A DNA stretch of 22,335 nucleotides, taken from assembly GCA_001275005.1 (NCBI GenBank), contig JWZX01003230.1:1-22335 (forward strand). Direction: 5' to 3'. Source of the DNA: Chrysochromulina tobinii. Taxonomy: Eukaryota > Haptophyta > Prymnesiales > Chrysochromulinaceae. Each line of letters begins with the position of its first letter. Positions within the stretch are counted from its first letter, which is position 1. The notes under the pieces are model-generated. The model made no database searches, was not told where the DNA came from, and was given only the letters and a program-made list of their open reading frames with translations. Made by a program: the position numbers and the translations under genes. Shown here in pieces: positions 1 to 8,064 of the stretch.

Positions 1-450
1 TCTACAGCAACATTCATGGCGAGGGCGACGGCGGCGGTGGCGACGGCGGCGTGGGCGGGAATGGGGGAGCGGGCAGGTGGGGGAGCCGCGCCCGATCGCC
101 GGCAGTTTTGCCATGCGACCGGGGCGACGGCGGTGGGGTTGGCGGTGTGAGGGGAGGCGGTAGCGGCGGTTCGTGCGGCGGCGGTCTTCGCGGAGGCGCC
201 GGCGGGAAGGATGGCGGCGATGGTGGCGGCGATGGCGGCGGAGATGGAGGCGGTGGGTGTTGAGATGGGCAAGTGGGCAAATGTGGGGAGGTTGAAGGAC
301 TGGGCGGCGGTGATGTTAGCGGATGCGATGCTGGCAATAGCAGTGGAGGCGATGGAGGCGAGAATGTCGGGCGAGCGAAGACGAAAATGGTGAAGAAGAT
401 CAGGCGAGGATGTCGGGCGAGCAAGGGCGAGGATGGTAAAGATGGTCAGT
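1..450. repeat. Low-complexity GGC/GAT-rich stretch
   Basis: The plus strand is dominated by imperfect GGCGGC, GGCGAT and GGTGGC triplets, with strong G over C skew. All frames stay open for long distances because of composition. Read on the minus strand it gives Ser-Pro-Pro-Pro runs like algal hydroxyproline-rich wall proteins; read plus in frame 1 it gives an Ala/Met-rich helix-like stretch. The minus-strand reading has no ATG (its first residue is TTG), so I do not call it a gene. A diverged repeat of a GATGTCGGGCGAGC-type unit lies at about 363-425. Confidence 0.6.
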
Positions 451-496
451 ACTCTTGCAGAAGGTTTGGTAAGGCGGGGTAGAGCCAGTTTGCAGC

Positions 497-655
497 ATTT
501 GCGAAGGCGCGCGCGCTGCGCCAATGCGCGCAACGCACGCAAATTCGCGAGCAGTTCTTGGCGATGAGAGCACCGGGCGCGATCGCGGAGTTCATCGCGA
601 CGATTGGGTTCTTGGGGTTGCCGACGAAGAGCGGCGGCGAGCGCGGCCGGAATTG
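497..655 (+). CDS. Possible 3' terminal exon of a gene starting outside the window
   Basis: I do not recognise this piece. On the plus strand there is an open frame reading FAAFAKARALRQCAQRTQ and ending GLPTKSGGERGRN before a TGA. It looks more protein-like than the competing minus-strand reading of the same DNA, with alternating charged and aliphatic residues. It is preceded by an AG acceptor context (GTAGAGCCAGTTTGCAG, about 479-495). Any upstream exon would have to come from the low-complexity stretch or from outside the window. The minus-strand alternative (446-1108) shows no recognisable domain. Confidence is low, and the exact left border is not determined. Confidence 0.2.
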
Positions 656-1113
656 ATTGCATCGGCAACGTGGACATGACTCAACTTTGATGTGCTTTTT
701 TGTGGGCTTTCTTGTTAACAGTGAAACAGGACACAGTCTTAGACACGCGGGAAGCGTTAAGCGGGTAAAGGTTAGAGCAACCGGTGATCTGCGAGCCCAC
801 CCGCACGAAGTGGTGGGGCACAGGCCGGCGCTCCCCGCGTGTCGAAGACTAGTTACCGATACCCCTCCGTGGCAAGTGGCATGCTGACTCAGGCGCAGTG
901 GGCGTGGGAGAGGGGACGCGCGCCGCGCGGCGGGCAGTGTGCCAAGGATAGCGCGACGGCTCGAGGGGAAAAATTTAACCTCATCATCGCCGTGGCTCGT
1001 GCCGGCGAAGGTCAACAAATCCCTCGTCCCTCGAATTTGTCGTGGTGAGCCGGGACACAAAGTGTGAAATAAATCGGTGTCGCCCCGGTTCCGCGCGGCT
1101 CTGTTCACACACT
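656..1113. other. Intergenic, no supported gene
   Basis: Open frames here are short or explained by composition, and none shows a recognisable domain. The stretch includes the 3' flank of the alcohol dehydrogenase gene that ends at 1114 on the minus strand. I see no RNA gene and no clear repeat. Confidence 0.5.
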
Positions 1114-2455
1114 CTACATCGCCTCTGCGGGTGCAGCACTGCTGCCAAACTCGAGCACAATGCGGTAGCGCGCCGTGTTGTTACGCAACTTGGCGATGGC
1201 CTCGTTGACTTGGGCCGCGGGGAAGAGTTCGACTTGCGGCTGGATGCCGTGCGCGGATGCGAAGGCGAGCATCTCCTCGTAGTCGTCGTACGGACCAAGG
1301 TACGAGCCGATGAGTGCACGCTCCGAAGGCACCATCGATTGGAACCACAGGGAGGACTTTTGTTCTCGGTGAGGTAGCCCAACGCATGCGAGCGTGCCAC
1401 GTGGCTTGAGGAGCGCAAGGTACTCATCGAGGGGCGCGTGGCCCGAGACGGTGTTCAGGAGGAGGTCAAAGGAGCCCGCCGACGCCGCCATCGCCGACGG
1501 GTCCTCGGTGAGCACAAAACTGCTCGCGCCAAATCTACGCGCCTCAGCCTCCTTGGCTGGGCTGCGCGAGAGAGCGACCACCTCGCCAAAGCTCATCGCG
1601 CGCCCGAATTGGAGTGCGAGGTGTCCAAGGCCGCCGATGCCGATGATGCCCACCTTGGCGAGTCGCAATCCGAGACCATCCGAGAGGTCAGAGGCTAGCA
1701 GAGGCTATCAGAGGCTACCAGCAGCTAGCAGCTGCAATCAGGGGCCACCATCAGAAGCCATCGAACTCGCACACCTTGGCACCCGGCTTGCCATGTCTCT
1801 TGAGCGGAGAGTACGTTGTGATGCCCGCACACATGAGTGGGCCGAGCAGCTCGGATGCCATTCCCTCGGGTGCCTTGAAGACCCACGCGGTCGGGAATCG
1901 AATGAGGTTGGCGAAGCCGCCCTTGTCCTTTCCCGAGCCCGCATATGTCTTCGTGATCTTGGGACATAGGTTCTCGAGCCGCTCGAGGCAGCACGCGCAG
2001 CTGCCGCACGAGCCGCGCTGCACGCCGATGCAGGCGCGCTGGCCGACGGCAAACTTGGCGCGGGTCACCGCGTCGTCGCCGACGGCGGCAATGGTGCCGA
2101 CAATCTCATGACCTGGCACGAGCGGAAAGGAAGCTACCTTCCAAGCGTCGTCGATCTGGTGCACGTCGCTGTGACACACGCCGCAGTGCGTGATGGCTAG
2201 GTCGACGTAGCCTGCGGGTGGCGCGCTCGAGGGCAATTCATAATCCCAAGGCACGAGTGGCTCCATCGGCCTGAGCGCAGCGTAGGCACTCACCCGCTTG
2301 GGCTTGTCGTCCGGGAGCGGGGCGACCGGCGGAGGCTTCACCAGCAGCGGCGTCGCCAACGATTGTGTGGTCACAGAGACCTTGCTGATGGAAGCAGCAA
2401 CGGCAGCGGCGAGGCCGGTGAAGATGGTCGCGATCCGGCGAGACAAGAGCAGCAT
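1114..2455 (-). CDS. Zinc-dependent alcohol dehydrogenase, CAD/YahK-type, two exons
   Basis: Predicted NADP(H)-dependent zinc alcohol dehydrogenase/aldehyde reductase of the cinnamyl-alcohol dehydrogenase branch of MDR enzymes; it interconverts an aldehyde and an alcohol, substrate unknown. Exon 1 is 2455-1775 and exon 2 is 1653-1114, joined across a 121-nt GT-AG intron in phase 0, giving 406 aa. Catalytic zinc ligands are visible: C91 in CGVCHSDVH, H116-E117 in PGHEIVG and C209 in LMCAGITTY. The structural zinc lobe has the exact C-x2-C-x2-C-x7-C spacing (C150, C153, C156, C164). The Rossmann motif GIGGLGH is at 232-238, and the following SRSPAKEAEA suggests NADP(H). About 60 residues precede the catalytic domain; the first 25 are hydrophobic and Ala-rich with two Arg, so a signal or organelle leader is likely. 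The start is an ATG. Confidence 0.9.
1654..1774 (-). other. Phase-0 intron with matching borders and internal repeats
   Basis: The intron starts GTGTGCGAG and ends GCCAAG. The last exon bases plus intron start (GCCAAGGTG) are repeated at the intron end plus exon start (GCCAAGGTG), so the borders form a 9-nt direct repeat. Inside, a unit close to CAGAGGCTA occurs about four times (plus strand 1688-1720), followed by CAGCTAGCAGCTG. Retaining the intron gives a stop a few codons after the donor. Confidence 0.8.
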
Positions 2456-2644
2456 CTTGTCAAGAACAAGGGGTGCGAAGCACGGCGCCGGCCGCCCGGG
2501 AAACGTGTGAACGGTGTTTTTGTGATCCCAAAGACCTAGCCCTGGAACCTCTGGGAGTGTGTGCCCATGACGATGCGACCAAGCATCGCCACATCCTCAC
2601 TCTACAGAGATCGTGGATCCGCTACAATTTCCCATCCTCACACA

Positions 2645-2653
2645 TACATGTAC
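2645..2653. promoter_or_regulatory. TACATGTAC palindromic site
   Basis: The site lies 190 bp upstream of the alcohol dehydrogenase ATG and downstream of the gene at 2685-3336. It is one of six copies of ACATGTAC in the window. A role in transcription is inferred only from recurrence and position. Confidence 0.35.
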
Positions 2654-2684
2654 AAATGTAACTAGGTATCCTCTTAACACTAAA

Positions 2685-3336
2685 CTAACTTCGGTAGAAC
2701 GCCGTGGCACGCAAACCCACTCCATGGTGCGGCGATGCAGGCACACCATCGCGGACGAGGTCGCTATTGGGCGTGTAGATGGCACGTCCGAAAGGGGAAC
2801 GCCGCAGCGTCGTACCGGGCGGCGTGATCATCGACAAGGAGCGGCTCGTCTCGAGCGTGCGAAAGAAGGACGAGTTGGTTGGCATCATCAACGGTTCGAG
2901 GTCATGATTGGGCAGCGGCTTGGTCGTGGGCATGGAGACATGGAGCGAGCCTGGGCCGCGCTGCGAAGGGGCCATGGAACGCCGAGCGTGCCCTGGTGAG
3001 ATTAACTGGTGAGAAGACCATTGGCCGATCGTCGTAGAGGCTCTTGCCGTTGATAGCCTCAAGGTGCGGCTTGCGAGGTCGGTACGCGGTCTCTTTCGGT
3101 TCTGCAAGCGCAAGGATTCGTGAGGAAAGCTCATCGATCGCGGACCATGGTTCCTTGCACGCTGCCCGAGGGAGTCCGTACTGAGTTGTCAGCCGCACAT
3201 GTGATTGGTCCTGCATGAGCATTGGTGATTGGAAGCGGGAGCCACTCACGGATCCACGAATGTCGGGTGGATGCCCTTCGCGGACATGGTCAGGAATCGA
3301 CCCGAGCGGGGCACGCGTTGCGGCTGCCAAGTACAT
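2685..3336 (-). CDS. Unidentified protein, probably two exons
   Basis: Not recognised. The first frame runs from an ATG at 3336 (MYLAAATRAPLG) and stays open to 2902. A second frame carries a protein-like tail through PNHDLEPLMMPTNSSFF and SPFGRAIYTPNSDLVRDG to a TAG at 2685. The frames must join between about 3020 and 2950. A GT-AG pair at 3006/2961 (46 nt), or a donor 12 nt earlier (58 nt), restores the frame; both are short, so the junction is tentative. The predicted product is about 200 aa, rich in Pro, Arg and Ser, with no TM segment or known motif. The early PDHVREGHPPDIRGS and the late FGRAIYTP are the best handles. Small Pro/Arg-rich proteins of this style include axonemal microtubule inner proteins, but that is a guess. 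An upstream exon is possible because TTGGCAG, an acceptor-like sequence, sits at the start. Confidence 0.5.
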
Positions 3337-3425
3337 GAAAAATCTCTTGACAAAGACGGTCCATCGTGCATCGAACTGAACGTCTCATCACGTCATCAGC
3401 TTGGGCAAATTTGGAGATGCATGCA

Positions 3426-3434
3426 TACATGTAC
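3426..3434. promoter_or_regulatory. TACATGTAC palindromic site
   Basis: The site is 90 bp upstream of the ATG at 3336 of the unidentified minus-strand gene. The same core recurs upstream of other genes in the window. Confidence 0.35.
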
Positions 3435-3555
3435 TACTTAAGACTCAAGAGGGGACTCTCAGGTTCTACGCTTGTAATGTATTGGGACACAGTCTATACA
3501 CGGTCTACACACGGTCTTCGCGTCACTCTTGTACGCATCACTCCGGAGGAGCCGC

Positions 3556-3595
3556 CACTCACTCAAACTCACTCACTCGACTCACTCGACACTCC
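3556..3595. repeat. Imperfect (ACTC)n microsatellite
   Basis: CACTCACTCAAACTCACTCA followed by further ACTC/GACTC units. A simple sequence repeat in non-coding DNA. Confidence 0.8.
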
Positions 3596-4014
3596 CCGCC
3601 GCACATGCCGCCGCAGCCGTGCACAGGCCGCACGGCAGCAGCCCGCGCCCTGTCGTAGATCTGCGTCGCCCCGTCTTCATCGGGATGAACATGGGCGCGA
3701 ACAGCTGGTCCATGAACGCATCCGTCTGCGTGACCACGTCCACACCTCCGCACACGCACGCGGCTCGCGGCGTGGCGTTCCCGCGCGTCACGACCGCAGC
3801 GGCGTCGGACCCATTTGCGCGGCCACACAAGAGTTTGCATCAGGAGTGCACAGCTTCAACAGCTCACGACACAGGGGAATTCTGATGCTGACATTATAAT
3901 ACGTGCATCATCTCGAGCATGACATCTGGCACATGAACACCATCACCAACTCGGCTCTAGTCTCGGCTCCAGCTCGTTTCCAACAATGATCAGCCCCTCA
4001 CTTCGACCCCTCGC

Positions 4015-4422
4015 TCATCGCCCACTGCTGAGCGACCTGAGACCAGTGGATCCGTACGAAAACATCTTTTGAAGCTCCTTCTTGTCCAACGTCCCGTCGC
4101 CATCCGTGTCCAGCTTATCGAACATCTCCTCAGAGCCACGGAACCCACCATGCTTCGCAACGAGAGCGCGGAACTCCTCTCGATCAATCGTGCCATCACC
4201 GTCCACGTCAGCCGCGAAGAGGACGTGAGTCAGGCGCATACTGTTTACGGCCGAAGTCTTCCACATGGCGGCGCAGTTGCGGCCACCCATAGCAGCCTCG
4301 TGTGCTTGCAAGTCCTTCTCGTGCGGGCCGAAGAGCCTGCGCATAGGCTGTTGCGGCATCGCGTCGCTGATCTTCTCGGGCGGCTTGGCCCACGCTGGAG
4401 TGATGTCGACGATTCTGCTCAT
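4015..4422 (-). CDS. Two-EF-hand calcium-binding protein
   Basis: A complete 135-aa protein from an ATG at 4422. Two canonical 12-residue EF-hand loops are present, D72-E83 (DVDGDGTIDREE) and D105-E116 (DTDGDGTLDKKE). Each has acidic residues at positions 1, 3, 5, 9 and 12 and Gly at 6, so both should bind calcium. The 70 residues before the hands have no known domain and carry WAKPPEK and LFGPHEKDLQAHEAAM. The C-terminal tail is short and Ser/Gly-rich. No signal peptide or TM segment is seen, so it is probably cytosolic or flagellar. It is smaller than calmodulin, with one EF pair. The partner is unknown. The upstream region holds the repeat element at 4605-4739. Confidence 0.88.
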   Translation of the reverse strand: MSRIVDITPAWAKPPEKISDAMPQQPMRRLFGPHEKDLQAHEAAMGGRNCAAMWKTSAVNSMRLTHVLFAADVDGDGTIDREEFRALVAKHGGFRGSEEMFDKLDTDGDGTLDKKELQKMFSYGSTGLRSLSSGR

Positions 4423-4860
4423 ATGCAGAAACGACGCTTATGAACAACGCTGCCCGAAAGCGGACGTCTTTCCCACGAGCGTCGAGCCCTCTTGTGTTTC
4501 TGTTCCGCGCCCCGATGCCGAAGACACGCAACGCGAACATAGTAACTGTTACGCGAAGTTTCGGTACGGGGGCGAATGACAGTGTTGGCGTGCGTTGATT
4601 AAGCGTTGATTTATCGCGCGGAGCCGACAACAAATTGTCTAATGAGAATTGAGATATGAGTAATGTGTTCCCCGCGCGATAAATCAACCGACATTTGTCA
4701 TTTCACATTTGTATTCTCGGCTCCGCGCGATAAATCAACACACTCCAAACACACAGTGACGACTTGGTCAACGACGTCTCGCACGCGTCTCGCACACATC
4801 TCTAGCTCGACACTGCGCGGCCCGAGGAACCAGACCCGGAGAGGGGCTCACAATTTGGGC
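4423..4860. other. Intergenic between EF-hand start and SR-ankyrin gene end
   Basis: This is the upstream region of the EF-hand gene and the 3' flank of the SR-ankyrin gene, both on the minus strand. It contains the repeat element at 4605-4739. No coding sequence is supported. Confidence 0.6.
4605..4739. repeat. 135-bp element with 23-bp terminal inverted repeats and a third internal copy
   Basis: The left arm (4605-4627, starting GTTGATTTATCGCGCGG) is the exact reverse complement of the right arm (4717-4739). A third copy of the 17-nt core CCGCGCGATAAATCAAC lies inside at 4672-4688, in the same orientation as the right arm. The interior is AT-richer than its surroundings. An additional GTTGATT sits just left of the left arm. 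No transposase is present. This could be a MITE-like relic or a multi-site regulatory element. I see no clear target-site duplication. Confidence 0.75.
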
Positions 4861-6082
4861 TTATACCTCGTCTGCCCCCATATCCTCTTCGTCGTCGTCG
4901 TCAGCCTTGGTTCGGGCCTCATCCTTGACCCTCGGCGCGGCGGCTCCGTTGGACGCGGCGCTCGCATCCTCCGCCCTGACCGCGACGCCAGCCGCCTCGC
5001 CGGATGATGCCCCTGTTTCGGCTCCAGCCTCCTCCCTGCTTACTTGACTGGGCGTCGCTGCTTCGAGCCGTGCGATGAGCTTGGCACGCCCCGCGGCGGA
5101 CTTGCCCCACTGAGCGCGCCATTTGTCCATCTCGTACCGGCTCGACGCGGTCGACGTCATCTCGAGTCTGTGGAACCAACGAGCCTGCGCGAGCGCGGTG
5201 AGCCCTGCAGCGTTCGGGATGCTTGGGTCCGCGTCCGCCTGCAGGAGCAGCCGCGCGATCTCGTCGTGATCTCCGTTCCATGTGGCCATGTGCAGCGGGG
5301 TGGAACCCTTGCGCGCCTTGGCGTCCGGCTTGGCGCCGTGACGCAGGCATAGCTGCGCGAGCTCCACGTGGCCGCTCACGGCTGCCCACCCCAGCGCCGT
5401 GGAGCCATACGGGCCACCGGGCTGGTCTACAGGCTCACCTGCCTCGAGCAGCGCCGCCACCCGCGCGACGTCACCGTACTCGACCGCGCGCCAAAAGGGC
5501 ATCGCCGGCGGCTCGGGCACACGCATCATGCAGCCACCGAGCTTGAGTACACGGGTCGCTTTCTGCGTGTCCTGTTCGTCGTCGAGCTGCTCAGCGAGAT
5601 GCAGCTTCCAATCGTTTGGGTCATCAGGTGGTGGGTGCTCGCGCTCGCCGGGGCCGGAGGGGCCGCCGCCGGCGCGCACATTCGGGCGGTGGGCCGCGGC
5701 CGCGGTCGTACTCGCGCGCGCCATCGACCGAGTCACGACGATAAGGAGGCGGGCCACGGCCATCCCACGAGTCACGGCCGCGTGGAGGTGAGCGGTCGTC
5801 GCGGCGGCGCGGCGAAACGCGGCCATCGCGTCGCGGAGGCGGCGAGCGCGACCACGAGCGCGAGCGCGAGCGCCCGCGGTAAGGCGGCGGAGGTCCTCCT
5901 CGGTCGTCACCAAATGAGTCCCTCCGGTCGAAGTAGCGCGGCGGCGGGTAGTCGCGACCGCCGTACGGTGGCGGGTAGTCGCGCGGCGGCGGCGGCCCGC
6001 GGTCGCGATCATAGCCGCGGAGGCCGCCGCTGCCTCCGTACGGCGGCGCTCCGCGCCGGCCAAATGTGTCGGGAAGGCTCAT
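4861..6082 (-). CDS. SR-rich and ankyrin-repeat protein, frame change between halves
   Basis: The N-terminal part starts at an ATG at 6082 (MSLPDTFGRRGAPPYGG) and is rich in Arg-Ser, Arg-Asp, Gly-Tyr and Pro, with RGRSRSRSWSRSPPPRRDGR, as in SR splicing factors. The C-terminal part lies in another frame: an acidic linker with PPPDDPNDWKLHLAEQLDDE, then three ankyrin repeats with a partial fourth (FWRAVEYGDVARVAALLEAG, STALGWAAVSGHVELAQLCL, STPLHMATWNGDHDEIARLL, GLTALAQAR). It ends in an acidic DDDDEEDMGADEV tail. Joining the halves needs the loss of 1 mod 3 bases around 5670-5760; an 85-nt GT-AG intron (donor at GTCGATGG, acceptor GGCGAG) fits, but an indel in GC-rich DNA cannot be excluded. 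Probably nuclear and linked to RNA processing by its SR region; the ankyrin part would bind a protein partner. Head-to-head with the Tic22 gene. Confidence 0.75.
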
Positions 6083-6277
6083 CGATACGCAAGACACATG
6101 TACACGCGGCCACGTGTGAAATACATTCTGCGCATTTCGTGTTCAGACCCCGTCACGGCGCTCCTTACAAACCGCAATCTCGATACGTGTCACAAATTTG
6201 CAATCAATCTGCGGAGAACCAGGTCGCGAGGAGACTGTCGGCTTGGTCAACTCCGTCGCCGACGAGGGGCCTAAACG
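6083..6277. promoter_or_regulatory. Bidirectional promoter region (SR-ankyrin / Tic22)
   Basis: Only 195 bp separate the two divergent start codons, so the promoters must overlap or be shared. It contains ACATGTAC at 6096-6103 and a CACGTG E-box/G-box core at about 6111-6116. No TATA box is obvious. Confidence 0.5.
6096..6103. promoter_or_regulatory. ACATGTAC site
   Basis: The site is 14 nt upstream of the SR-ankyrin ATG (6082, minus strand), probably in the 5' leader, and about 175 bp from the Tic22 start. Another copy of the window's recurrent palindrome-like motif. Confidence 0.35.
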
Positions 6278-7360
6278 ATGCTCCCGATGACCGTGCTCGG
6301 CATGCTATTGGTGCTGCCCTCTTCCGGTGGTCTTGTGACGCGGATCCCGACGCTGTACGCGGTGCCGTTTTCGCCGCTGCGCGCCTCGCCGCTGGCCATG
6401 AGCGCGCACCGGGATTTCGCATCAGAGGAGGACGATGCGGACATGGCCACTGTGGTGCCCTCGCGCCGCCGAGGCGGTCCGCTTGCCAAGGCGTGGCGTG
6501 GCGCAGTAGCCACGCTGGCCGTCTGCGCCGCGGGCCTCGTCGGAGGCCACCGCGGCGGCCCAGCTCCTGCATGGGCAGCCGATGCAGCCGTCGCGCAGGC
6601 GCCGGCGGCACGCACGCTGAATGCGGCGCAGCGCAAGCGGCTCAAGCTCGCCTTCAAAGCGAAGCTAGCCAAGGTGCCTGTCTTCATGGTCACCAATGAC
6701 GGCGGTTCGCCCTTCCTCAACCAGCTCTCCACGGGTGACCAGTCCGCGCTCATGTTCCTCTTCCCCGCCGAGGCCGAACGCATGCTCAACGGTGTGCTCA
6801 AGGCGCCCAACGGCGCGGCGTCGGGCGCGAAGGTGCTCGCGACCAACCTGGACCGTGCCTTCCGGCTCGCGCGCCTACAGCCGCTGCCGTCGGGGCTGCG
6901 CGATCAGGTGACCAACCGCGAGCTCACGATGGTCTGGCAGTTCATGCCGCACGCTGCAGAGACGCGCTCGGCGCAGTTGGTGCTTGCCAAGAGCGGTAAG
7001 CTGTCGGCGCCCTCGGTGCCCGCGTACATGGTGGACGGGCTGGTCGTCACCAAGCGCGGCAAGGAGGTGCGTCCGCTCTTCTTGTGCAAGCGCGACTGCG
7101 ACGCTGCACTGGCTATGCTACAGGCGCAGGCACAGGCGGCCGGGGAGGAGGCGCCAGGGGGCAAGATCATCGTGTATGATGCGCTGGCGCTGCTGCTGCA
7201 GCTCGCGCTCGACATTGAGGAGGGCGACGCGAGCGTCGCCAAGGAGCTCGACTACCTCGAGATCGTGCCTCCGTCCGAGTCCATTGACTTCCGCGATGAG
7301 CTCAAGGCAGGTAAGGCCAAGCGGCCAGCGAAGATCGTGCCGCCGCAGCACCACCGCTAA
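6278..7360 (+). CDS. TIC22: Tic22-family plastid import protein
   Basis: A 360-aa protein from an ATG. Tic22 proteins act between the two inner plastid envelope membranes, passing preproteins from the outer to the inner translocon; cyanobacterial homologues are exported. The family signature is visible as AKVPVFMVTNDGGSPFL (131-147), DQSALMFLFPAEAERML (154-170), and VPAYMVDGLVV followed by VRPLFLCKRDCDAAL (247-278). The leader is long and compound: a hydrophobic signal peptide (about 1-18), a Pro/Ser/Arg-rich transit-like part, then RRR at 63-65, a hydrophobic stretch at 76-89 and a PAWAADA cleavage-like site near residue 100. The first segment fits ER entry to a secondary plastid; the last looks like a thylakoid/periplasmic export signal. 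No intron is needed. The SR-ankyrin gene is divergent 195 bp upstream. Confidence 0.8.
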   Translation: MLPMTVLGMLLVLPSSGGLVTRIPTLYAVPFSPLRASPLAMSAHRDFASEEDDADMATVVPSRRRGGPLAKAWRGAVATLAVCAAGLVGGHRGGPAPAWAADAAVAQAPAARTLNAAQRKRLKLAFKAKLAKVPVFMVTNDGGSPFLNQLSTGDQSALMFLFPAEAERMLNGVLKAPNGAASGAKVLATNLDRAFRLARLQPLPSGLRDQVTNRELTMVWQFMPHAAETRSAQLVLAKSGKLSAPSVPAYMVDGLVVTKRGKEVRPLFLCKRDCDAALAMLQAQAQAAGEEAPGGKIIVYDALALLLQLALDIEEGDASVAKELDYLEIVPPSESIDFRDELKAGKAKRPAKIVPPQHHR

Positions 7361-7398
7361 GCCGACGCCCAATTACCGCCGCTAGCCATGCGCGGGCA

Positions 7399-7437
7399 CT
7401 GGAGGGTTCTGCAAGCGCCACCTTCAGAACCCTCCAG
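7399..7437 (+). other. Stem-loop in the Tic22 3' flank
   Basis: CTGGAGGGTTCTG (7399-7411) pairs perfectly with CAGAACCCTCCAG (7425-7437) across a 13-nt loop, 38 nt after the Tic22 stop codon. In the transcript it would be a stable 3' UTR hairpin affecting RNA stability or 3' end formation. Function is inferred from position only. Confidence 0.6.
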
Positions 7438-7795
7438 GACCTTCACATTCACAGGACCAAGCTATCGCCGACTCGCACCCGACCAAATATGACGGGCGTT
7501 GACGCTCTTTCACCGCGGTGTTCCGCACTGCCATACTCCGTGTGAATGCACGAGACACAGTCACGACAAAAGCAAGGCGAGGTGGGGTGGCGGTGGGGTG
7601 CACGGTGTGGTAACTCCACGCAACTCCCTGGCGAGTGCACGTCTCAACAGAGCGCAACCAGGGAACCAGGGCGTAATCCGTAACGTTAACTAAGTCAAAG
7701 ATGAAAGAACGTTGTAGATACGTTCCGAGCCGTGCTGAGCTCGTGTCGTGTGTCGTGACCGGACGCGTCTCGTCCACCGCGCACCACGCACCCGC

Positions 7796-7815
7796 GTTCC
7801 GGTTTCGACCGGAGC
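7796..7815. other. Short hairpin with TTCG tetraloop
   Basis: GTTCCGGT and ACCGGAGC form an 8-bp stem (one T-G pair) around TTCG, a very stable RNA tetraloop. It sits in non-coding DNA with no surrounding RNA family that I can recognise. Confidence 0.4.
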
Positions 7816-8056
7816 GGTCCCTTCGTGGCTGGGATTTCGACTTTCGTCGCCGCCCGCCCGGCCCCGGGAGCCGGCGCCGGCGCGCGGACCGGCGCGCGCC
7901 TCAGAGTTAGGAGGTTCGAGACTGTGTCGTGTGTGGAGTGTCAGTGTGCCGTCCGCGGTCTGCGCGACCGCGAATGGCGCGAATGTGCGTGACAAGAAAG
8001 GTGCGGGCGGGCCACGGCCAGCGGCCTTGTGAAGTTAGTGGATAGTGCGACGTACG

Positions 8057-8064
8057 GTACATGT
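8057..8064. promoter_or_regulatory. GTACATGT site
   Basis: A copy of the recurrent motif, in the convergent gap between Tic22 and the IQ-motif gene. It is the only copy not lying within about 250 bp upstream of a predicted start. Confidence 0.2.

Larger units (their letters stand above)
3337..4014. other. Intergenic, no firm gene
   Basis: Between the unidentified minus gene and the 3' end of the EF-hand gene. Overlapping open frames on both strands at 3529-3885 carry short protein-like stretches, but they conflict and neither has a domain or splice support. The stretch contains a TACATGTAC site and a CACTC microsatellite, listed separately. Confidence 0.5.

Noticed and set aside
14-424. Minus-strand Ser-Pro-rich extensin-like reading frame
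   Set aside because: Its first residue is a TTG, it has no ATG, and the pattern follows from GGC/GAT low complexity; all frames there are open.
3529-3885. Overlapping open frames on both strands
   Set aside because: They compete with each other, lack domains and splice support, and overlap a microsatellite.
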